A DNA stretch of 64,000 nucleotides from Fulvimarina sp. (GTDB lineage: Bacteria; Pseudomonadota; Alphaproteobacteria; Rhizobiales; Rhizobiaceae). The stretch covers positions 43,643 through 107,642 of the forward strand of contig PACL01000060.1 of the NCBI GenBank assembly GCA_002700095.1, in the 5' to 3' direction. The notes below the pieces were generated by a model. The model did not search any database, had not been told where the DNA came from, and was given only the letters and a program-made list of their open reading frames with translations. Positions 55,543 through 64,000 of the stretch are shown one piece after another (position 1 is the stretch's first letter; every line of letters begins with the position of its first letter). The translations under genes and the position numbers were made by a program.

Positions 55543-55941
55543 TTATCTGTCTCCCGTCTTGAGCAACAACGCATCCAGAATGGCCTGAACATCGATCGGC
55601 GGCTCAGCCTCGCCGTAGCCAGATCCATGCCGAGCTTCGAGATGGTTCTGCAACAACTCGAAGATCGGGTTGGCCAGATCGGGAAAATCCCGGCCGATCT
55701 CCCTCAGAACGTAGATTGCCGCCAGTCGGACCTCAAGTTTGTCATCGGCCAATTGCGCGGCCGCCCGGTTGAACAGCTCGGTGACGTGCGCCCGCCGAGC
55801 CAGTTCGGCCTGTCGAACGGCGGTCCCCGCCTGCGTCGTCTCCGGCCCGAGCTTCTTCCAGGCAAGGTACGCGCCGACGGCGGCCGCCGCCGTCAGCGCC
55901 AGATTGCGCAGGATTTCCGAGAGGTCGACCAGCGTCTCCAT
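55543..55941 (-). CDS. Membrane-anchored N-terminal half of a pentapeptide-repeat protein
   Basis: A 132-residue protein with one N-terminal transmembrane helix (about residues 9-28, LRNLALTAAAAVGAYLAW), then a helical region (HVTELFNRAAAQLADDKLEVRLAAIYVLREIGRDFPD and following, here quoted by its ends HVTEL and GRDF). This module normally precedes pentapeptide repeats in the same polypeptide, with the IDVQAILDALL segment at the junction. Here the repeats are encoded by the next gene, separated by TAACC. It is placed 25 nt after sucB and has no strong ribosome site. Function unknown; a membrane sensor or tether for the next gene's product is inference. Confidence 0.75.
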   Translation of the reverse strand: METLVDLSEILRNLALTAAAAVGAYLAWKKLGPETTQAGTAVRQAELARRAHVTELFNRAAAQLADDKLEVRLAAIYVLREIGRDFPDLANPIFELLQNHLEARHGSGYGEAEPPIDVQAILDALLLKTGDR

Positions 55942-55966
55942 CCCGGAAGCCTATCGCGATCACCGG

Positions 55967-57583
55967 TCAGAGGTCGAGGACGAGGCGCTCGGGATCCTCC
56001 AGGCTCTCCTTGACGCGCACCAGGAACGTCACCGCTTCCTTGCCGTCGACGATCCGGTGATCGTAGCTGAGCGCCAGATACATCATCGGCCGGATGACCA
56101 CCTGGCCGCCGATCGCCATCGGCCGCTCCTGGATCTTGTGCATGCCGAGGATGCCCGACTGCGGCGCGTTGAGGATCGGCGTCGACATGAGCGAGCCGTA
56201 GACGCCGCCATTGGTGATGGTGAAGGTGCCGCCCTGCATGTCGGACATGCCGAGCTTGCCGTCGCGCGCGGCGCGAGCGAGCCGCGACAGCTCCTTCTCG
56301 ACCTCGGCAATGGACATCTCGTCGGCGTCGCGGATGACCGGGACGACGAGGCCCTTGTCGGTGCCGACCGCCATGCCGATGTGGCAGAAGTTCTTGTAGA
56401 CGATCTCGTTGCCGTCGATCTCGGCGTTGACCGCCGGGATTTCCTTCAGGGCGTGGCAGATCGCCTTGGTGAAGAAGCCCATGAAGCCGAGCTTCACGCC
56501 ATGCTTCTTCTCGAACAGGTCCTTGTACTTCGTCCGCAGCTCCATGACCGCGGTCATGTCCACCTCGTTGAAGGTGGTGAGCATGGCGGCGGTGTCCTGC
56601 GCGTCCTTCAGGCGCCGCGCGATGGTCTGGCGAAGCCGGGTCATCTTGACCCGCTCCTCGCGCGGCGCATCGTTCGACGACGAGGGAGGCCTCGCGGCCT
56701 TTTCCGGCTTTTCCTGGGGCGAGGACGGCGCACCGCGGGAGATGGCGTCGAGGACGTCGCCCTTCAGCACCTGGCCTTCGCGGCCGCTGCCCTTCACGTC
56801 GCCGTCCTTCAGGCCCTTTTCGCGCATCATCTTGGCGGCCGATGGTGCCGGCGGACGGCCTTCCTCGGCCTCGACCTGACGGCGGGGCGTCTCGTCGGTG
56901 CCGCTGCCCCTTGCTGCCTGAGCGGGGGCCGAGGAACCGGCGGAGGCGCCCTCCTCGATCTTCAGGAGCAGCGCGCCGACCTTGACCTCGTCGCCCTGGC
57001 TGACGGCCATCTCGCGGATCACGCCTGACACCGGGGACGGGATTTCCTGGGCGGCCTTGTCGGTCTCGAGTTCGAGCAGCGATTCATCCACCGCGACGCT
57101 GTCGCCGACCTTCTTGAAGACCGTCCCGACGGCCGCTTCGGTGACGGATTCGCCCGCCGCCGGAACCATCACCTCGACGAGCTTGCCGCCGCCGGAAGCC
57201 CCGTTGGCGCTGGCCTTGGCGCCGGCCTTGGCATCGCCCGCTGCGCCGCCGCCGTAGTCGGCCGCCGTATCCGCGGCCTGGTCGGACCGGGCCGCCTGGC
57301 TCTTCGGCTTCTCGGTCGGCTTCGTCTCGCCGGAGGCCTTGCCCTCGCCTTCGCCGATCATGCCGATCAGCGCCCCCACGGCGACGGTCTCGCCGTCCTT
57401 GACGACGATTTCCTCCAGGATGCCGGCGGCCGGCGCCGGTACTTCCACCGTCACCTTGTCGGTCTCGAGCTCGGCGATCGTCTCGTCCTGCTCGACCCGG
57501 TCGCCCGGCTGCTTGAACCATTGGCCGATGGTGGCTTCGGTCACGGATTCGCCGAGGGTCGGCACTTTGATTTCGGTTGCCAT
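55967..57583 (-). CDS. sucB: 2-oxoglutarate dehydrogenase E2 (dihydrolipoyllysine succinyltransferase), two lipoyl domains
   Basis: A 538-residue E2 subunit. Two lipoyl domains are present, with lipoyl lysines Lys43 ([11 protein letters not shown]) and Lys176 ([11 protein letters not shown]), separated by an Ala/Gly-rich linker. An E1/E3-binding domain covers about 247-282, and the catalytic domain about 305-538 carries the active-site His509/Asp513 (YDHRIVDG). Most E2o subunits have one lipoyl domain and are about 400-420 residues long. It follows sucA by about 75 nt and supplies succinyl-CoA. Confidence 0.92.
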   Translation of the reverse strand: MATEIKVPTLGESVTEATIGQWFKQPGDRVEQDETIAELETDKVTVEVPAPAAGILEEIVVKDGETVAVGALIGMIGEGEGKASGETKPTEKPKSQAARSDQAADTAADYGGGAAGDAKAGAKASANGASGGGKLVEVMVPAAGESVTEAAVGTVFKKVGDSVAVDESLLELETDKAAQEIPSPVSGVIREMAVSQGDEVKVGALLLKIEEGASAGSSAPAQAARGSGTDETPRRQVEAEEGRPPAPSAAKMMREKGLKDGDVKGSGREGQVLKGDVLDAISRGAPSSPQEKPEKAARPPSSSNDAPREERVKMTRLRQTIARRLKDAQDTAAMLTTFNEVDMTAVMELRTKYKDLFEKKHGVKLGFMGFFTKAICHALKEIPAVNAEIDGNEIVYKNFCHIGMAVGTDKGLVVPVIRDADEMSIAEVEKELSRLARAARDGKLGMSDMQGGTFTITNGGVYGSLMSTPILNAPQSGILGMHKIQERPMAIGGQVVIRPMMYLALSYDHRIVDGKEAVTFLVRVKESLEDPERLVLDL

Positions 57584-57657
57584 CTGTCTCGTTCGTTCGG
57601 TTGTCGCTTGTTGGGCGAAAGGTCTTGGCGAAGGGCTTGGGGACTGTGCCCGGCTGG

Positions 57658-60642
<2,985 letters not shown>

Positions 60643-60755
60643 GTTCGAGTTCGCGGCGCGTGCCCGGCGCCGCCTCCTATCGACGTATTTCGGTCCGGCC
60701 GGGCGGATCCCTTCGAGCCGGTTACAGACGCCGCGACCGGTGCGGCCGCGAATGC

Positions 60756-60784
60756 GTCTTGCCGGATCATCTATCCGGCAAGAC
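60756..60784. repeat. Intercistronic hairpin between sucD and sucA
   Basis: A perfect 11-bp inverted repeat (GTCTTGCCGGA / TCCGGCAAGAC) with a 7-nt loop. On the minus strand it is not followed by a T tract, so it may stabilise or process the suc transcript rather than end it. Confidence 0.6.
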
Positions 60785-60820
60785 CTTCAGTTTGTGTTTC
60801 TTCGGCGAGAAAACCAGCCT

Positions 60821-61732
60821 TCAGCCCTTCAACACTTCCGTCAGCGTGGTGCCGAGGCGGGCCGGCGACGGCGAGACGCGGATGCCCGCGGCTTCCATCG
60901 CCGCGATCTTGTCCTCGGCGCCGCCCTTGCCGCCGGAGACCACCGCGCCGGCATGGCCCATGGTGCGACCTTCCGGCGCCGTGCGGCCGGCGATGAAGCC
61001 GACCATCGGCTTCTTGCGGCCCTTCTTCGCCTCGTCGGCCAGGAACTGCGCCGCGTCCTCCTCGGCCGAGCCGCCGATCTCGCCGATCATGATGATCGAC
61101 TTGGTCGCCTCGTCGGCGAGGAACATCTCAAGCATGTCGATGAACTCGGTGCCCTTCACCGGGTCGCCGCCGATGCCGACGGCCGTGGTCTGGCCGAGGC
61201 CCTCGTTGGTGGTCTGGAAGACCGCCTCATAGGTCAACGTGCCGGAGCGCGAAACGATGCCGACGCTGCCCTTCTTGAAGATGTTGCCCGGCATGATGCC
61301 GATCTTGCATTCTTCCGGCGTGAGCACACCCGGGCAGTTCGGGCCGATCAGGCGGGACTTCGACTTGTCGAGCTTGGCCTTGACCCGCACCATGTCGAAC
61401 ACCGGGATGCCCTCGGTGATGCAGGTGATCAGCTCGACGCCGGCGTCGATGGCCTCCTCGATGGCGGCGGCCGCGCCTGCCGGCGGGACGTAGATCACCG
61501 AGGCGGTGGCGCCGGTCTTCTCCTTCGCCTCGGCGACCGAGGTGAAGATCGGCAGCTGCACGGTCTTGCCGCCGGCATTGCCCTCCCACATCTCGCCGCC
61601 CTTCTTGGGATGCGTGCCGCCGACCATCTGCGTGCCGAAATAGGCCAGCGCCTGCTCGGTGTGGAAGGTGCCGGTCTTGCCGGTCAGGCCCTGCACGATG
61701 ACCTTGGTGTTCTTGTCGACCAGAATGGACAT
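60821..61732 (-). CDS. sucD: Succinyl-CoA ligase alpha subunit SucD
   Basis: A 303-residue subunit that carries the phosphohistidine (His260 in [12 protein letters not shown]) and binds CoA through its N-terminal Rossmann-like domain ([14 protein letters not shown]). The [19 protein letters not shown] block is conserved. In related bacteria sucC lies directly upstream; here its 3' end is about 2.2 kb away. Confidence 0.95.
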   Translation of the reverse strand: MSILVDKNTKVIVQGLTGKTGTFHTEQALAYFGTQMVGGTHPKKGGEMWEGNAGGKTVQLPIFTSVAEAKEKTGATASVIYVPPAGAAAAIEEAIDAGVELITCITEGIPVFDMVRVKAKLDKSKSRLIGPNCPGVLTPEECKIGIMPGNIFKKGSVGIVSRSGTLTYEAVFQTTNEGLGQTTAVGIGGDPVKGTEFIDMLEMFLADEATKSIIMIGEIGGSAEEDAAQFLADEAKKGRKKPMVGFIAGRTAPEGRTMGHAGAVVSGGKGGAEDKIAAMEAAGIRVSPSPARLGTTLTEVLKG

Positions 61733-61778
61733 GGGCTTTCTAACTCCTTGAAGGTCACCCTGCTGCGGGAGAAGGGCG

Positions 61779-62198
61779 CTACAGAAACGGATTGATGGCG
61801 GTCACCGGCCCGTAGGCCTGACCGTGGCTGAGGTCTTCGGTGTAGAGGGTCTTTGCCCCCAGACGCTCCGCGGCGGCGACGATGGCGCCGTCCCAGTAGG
61901 AGATCTGGTAGCGCTGGGAGATCTGTATGCCGGCTATGACGAGGCGATCATCGAGGGGTTGGCAAGGCTTCTTGGCGATCGTGCGCACCCAGACGAGAGC
62001 CTTCTCCTTGCCGAGCGGCCGGTCGCCCTTCTTGATGACGTTGGTGTAGAACTCGGCCAGCACCTGCCCTGACGTGCAATAATTCTCAGAGACGATGATC
62101 TGCCTTGCGATGTCATGCTTTTCAGGCGCCGCGCTGCGACCCTGGGCGGCATAGATGAGAATGTTGCTGTCCAGAAAGACATCAGCGCCAGCGATCAA
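61779..62198 (-). CDS. PIN-domain toxin (VapC-like)
   Basis: A 139-residue PIN-domain ribonuclease with the acidic active-site residues Asp10 (FLDSNILIY), Glu49 (VLAEFY), Asp103 (SYWDGAI) and Glu121/Asp122. It starts at TTG 62198, overlapping the preceding antitoxin gene by 17 nt, the usual coupling of type II systems. VapC toxins cleave specific RNAs. The pair lies between sucC and sucD, which is unusual. Confidence 0.82.
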   Translation of the reverse strand: MIAGADVFLDSNILIYAAQGRSAAPEKHDIARQIIVSENYCTSGQVLAEFYTNVIKKGDRPLGKEKALVWVRTIAKKPCQPLDDRLVIAGIQISQRYQISYWDGAIVAAAERLGAKTLYTEDLSHGQAYGPVTAINPFL

Positions 62199-62439
62199 AC
62201 CGCGGCTCCCCGGAGTAGGTCTCTTCCCGGCTGGGGCGCCAGTCGCCCATGTCGGCGTCCGATTCGTCGATGAGCTTCAAAAGCTCCTCGCGCGCCTCGT
62301 CATGCTGTTTCGCATCCTCGACAAGACGCTGCAGGTAGGTGCGAACCATCTCGTTGACGCTCGTCCGCCGCATCGCGGCAAGGACGCGCACCTTGTCGAG
62401 GAGGTCCTCGTCGATGGCGAGGGTGATGTTCTTGGCCAT
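62182..62439 (-). CDS. Antitoxin of the PIN-domain toxin (ribbon-helix-helix)
   Basis: An 85-residue protein with an N-terminal ribbon-helix-helix (NITLAIDEDLLDKVRVLAA, RTSVNEMVRTYL) and a charged C-terminus (REELLKLIDESDADMGDW, PSREETYS). This matches CopG/MetJ-type antitoxins with a toxin-binding tail. The ATG at 62439 starts at MAKNITL; 32 upstream codons in frame are rejected. It would repress its own promoter. Confidence 0.78.
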   Translation of the reverse strand: MAKNITLAIDEDLLDKVRVLAAMRRTSVNEMVRTYLQRLVEDAKQHDEAREELLKLIDESDADMGDWRPSREETYSGEPRFDRWR

Positions 62440-62551
62440 GGCGATAAGCCGATCGCGTCTACACGGGTTATGTGCAGCACATATCCTGTGCTGGATGTGC
62501 GGGCAAGTGCCATGGATCGTTTCGATCATCAACACGGGTTGAAACCATCGT

Positions 62552-63154
62552 TCAGCACCCCTCCTTGAAATCTGCCGGCAGATCCGTCCGACGGCAGCTT
62601 CGGTCCCCGTCGGCGGTGATGCGATAAATGCTGATTTGCGCGGTCAGGCTCGTCCGTGTGTAACTGCCTCGCAAGTCGAACCGTCGGCCATTGCCGACAT
62701 AGCGGTCATACCGCCCGATCTCGATCCTGCGGTAGCCGAGACGGGTCACCTCATCGGCCACGACAGCGAACACCTCGTATCCGCGATCCCTCGGCACCTC
62801 GATCTGGCAGCCGTAGGAGTCGCCACTGTCGTGAACCGCCATTGTCTCGACGCGGTCGAACAGCCCGCCGTAGGGCTGCACCATCTCGTATTTCACGCCC
62901 AACAGGCCACGCGTCACGGTGTAGCCATCGGCCAAAAGGCTACGCAGCGAAAGGGGACCGTTGATTTCGCTTTCGAGGCAGGCCCGCGTCGCCACTCTCG
63001 CCTGCTCAAAAAGGTCGAAGCTGCGCCGCTTCTCGGCCGGAACCTGCGACGGCGCATTGGCTGCCTCCGGAGGTATCGCTTCTGGCGACGTCGTGCAGGA
63101 GGCGATCGCGGCCATCCCCCCGATGAGCGCAACCGCGAACAGGCTTCGTCTCAT
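62552..63154 (-). CDS. Hypothetical lipoprotein
   Basis: A 200-residue protein with a lipoprotein signal peptide (MRRSLFAVALIGGMAAIASC, lipobox IASC with Cys20). The mature part has Asp/Arg-rich beta-strand-like segments (YEMVQPYGGLFDRVETMAVHD, YRRIEIGRYDRYVG) and three more Cys. RBS GGAG 9 nt upstream of the ATG. No family recognised. It lies between sucC and the toxin-antitoxin pair. Confidence 0.7.
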   Translation of the reverse strand: MRRSLFAVALIGGMAAIASCTTSPEAIPPEAANAPSQVPAEKRRSFDLFEQARVATRACLESEINGPLSLRSLLADGYTVTRGLLGVKYEMVQPYGGLFDRVETMAVHDSGDSYGCQIEVPRDRGYEVFAVVADEVTRLGYRRIEIGRYDRYVGNGRRFDLRGSYTRTSLTAQISIYRITADGDRSCRRTDLPADFKEGC

Positions 63155-63234
63155 CCGGGGTTCTCCGGCATCCGCAGGCGTCGAGGCGCCCCTCATTCGG
63201 GTGACGCCGGCGGGCGTCTCACCTGACTGTCCTG

Positions 63235-63840
63235 TCACTTGGCCGTCCGGCCGAGCTCGGTCCGCTCGGATCGTCCCATGGTCAACACGAAGCGCGAGCC
63301 GCCGGCCGGGATCGCCGTCATGGTCACGACTTCCCCGGTATCGTCGACAAAGCTCCAGAGCCCTGCACCCGGCTGCGCCATGCCCATCACCCCGCCGCCA
63401 CCGACGACGCCGTCGATCGTCGTCAGGACCGCGGTGTCGAGATCGGCGGGCTTTTCGAACAGCACCATCTGGCAGCTGGTCGCGACCAGATGCGGGAACT
63501 GCACGCGATTGATGGTGAGGAAGGTGCCGTCGTCGCCCTTGGTGGCGGTGAACATGCCGGCGGCGGCCAAGGCGCCCGCGGCAAGACCGTTGCCGCCGGC
63601 ATCGGCGGCCTTCCAGCCCTTCGACAAGGCGACCTGCCCGGCCTCGGGAACGTTCTTCATCCCCGCCGAACAGATCTCCAAATAGTCGGAGAGCGTCTGC
63701 GACGCGCCTTCGGGCGGCGTGATCGGCAGCTTCACCTCGGTGGCGCCCGCCGAGAATGCCGTCGATGCAAGGATGCATCCCGATGCCAGAACGGCCCGGG
63801 TGATCCCCCGGGCCGTGTGGTTCGACCGTTGGTCGGTCAT
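63235..63840 (-). CDS. Hypothetical secreted protein
   Basis: A 201-residue protein with a Sec signal peptide (residues 1-33 or so, SAGA|TEV) and a soluble domain rich in Gly and Ala (AADAGGNGLAAGALAAAGMF, GVVGGGGVMGMAQPGAG). One Cys in DYLEICSAG and one in ATSCQMV could form a disulfide. RBS GGAGGG 7 nt before the ATG. Function unknown. It follows sucC by about 60 nt and may be co-transcribed with the next lipoprotein gene. Confidence 0.7.
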   Translation of the reverse strand: MTDQRSNHTARGITRAVLASGCILASTAFSAGATEVKLPITPPEGASQTLSDYLEICSAGMKNVPEAGQVALSKGWKAADAGGNGLAAGALAAAGMFTATKGDDGTFLTINRVQFPHLVATSCQMVLFEKPADLDTAVLTTIDGVVGGGGVMGMAQPGAGLWSFVDDTGEVVTMTAIPAGGSRFVLTMGRSERTELGRTAK

Positions 63841-63901
63841 TTGCAATCCCTCCCCAGACCCCGCCGGCCACTCAGCGGCCATAGGGTCCCTGGCTATAGC
63901 G

Positions 63902-64000
63902 TCACCCGATCGCGGCGACGATCTTCTTGGCCGCGTCGTCGAGGTCGTCGGCCGCCGTGATGGCAAGGCCGCTCTCGTTGAGGATTTTCTTGCCGAGATC
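63902..64000 (-). CDS. sucC: Succinyl-CoA ligase beta subunit SucC, 3' end only
   Basis: The last 32 codons and stop of sucC are visible at the window edge. The peptide GKKILNESGL followed by AADDLDDAAKKIVAAIG is the characteristic SucC C-terminus. The rest of the gene lies outside. It shows that the genes at 61.8-63.8 kb separate sucC from sucD. Confidence 0.85.
   Translation of the reverse strand, partial: DLGKKILNESGLAITAADDLDDAAKKIVAAIG

Noticed and set aside
55538..55545. Frameshift error joining the stub protein and the pentapeptide-LuxR gene into one protein
   Set aside because: The second gene has its own ATG and a GGGAG ribosome site, and the first ends in a clear TAA. A sequencing error is possible but not needed; resequencing would settle it.

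Overview
The window is about 64 kb of dense, high-GC, gene-packed chromosome. Gene content points to an alphaproteobacterium of the order Hyphomicrobiales (Rhizobiales), perhaps near Aurantimonadaceae: an HmuUV haem transporter, aerobic late-chelation B12 genes (cobN, cobW, cobO, bluB, cbtBA), the N-acetylglutaminylglutamine amide osmolyte cluster, and a suc operon that runs on into lpdA. The taxonomic placement is inference from gene content only.

Layout. 1-3 kb: end of hmuU, hmuV, a P-loop sugar/nucleoside kinase and a Nudix hydrolase. 3-6 kb: a secreted c-type cytochrome with a clear terminator, an outer-membrane beta-barrel protein and a PfkB sugar kinase. 6-8 kb: pcaD-pcaB of the protocatechuate pathway. 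8.1-17.2 kb: one minus-strand cobalamin operon headed by a cobalamin riboswitch, in the order cbtB, cbtA, cobU, cobW, cobN, GNAT, cobO, bluB. 17.4-24.7 kb: a GAF-GGDEF-EAL protein, then asnO-ngg-M42 peptidase for NAGGN and a small membrane protein. 24.9-26.2 kb: a retropepsin-like protease, slyX and a thioesterase. 26.3-35.3 kb: nucleoside import and salvage (ABC ATPase, VOC protein, two permeases, cdd, punA, deoC, deoA, and a nucleoside hydrolase on the opposite strand).

35.5-39.9 kb: an unknown protein, a MerR regulator, a GreA/B-like factor, an RsmC-like methylase, rsuA and a universal stress protein. 40.2-42.8 kb: a fused TRAP permease with a DUF1850 partner. 43-48.5 kb: a BLUF photoreceptor, then a TetR regulator divergent from an RND efflux pump. 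48.6-51.4 kb: an SDR protein divergent from an HTH/MmyB-type regulator, and a DMT exporter. 51.5-64 kb: a minus-strand TCA-cycle block, sucC(partial)-[inserted genes]-sucD-sucA-sucB-[inserted pair]-SDR-secreted protein-lpdA.

The most interesting features are these. (1) A two-gene unit lies inside the suc-lpd block: a membrane-anchored stub of a pentapeptide-repeat protein, 2 nt upstream of a pentapeptide-LuxR fusion regulator. (2) About 2 kb between sucC and sucD holds a toxin-antitoxin pair and two secreted unknown proteins. (3) A 183-bp palindromic repeat sits in frame inside cobN, a second 183-bp copy lies in the nucleoside operon, and a different 263-bp compound palindrome follows deoA. 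(4) The SucB has two lipoyl domains. No tRNA, rRNA, IS transposase or CRISPR array was seen.
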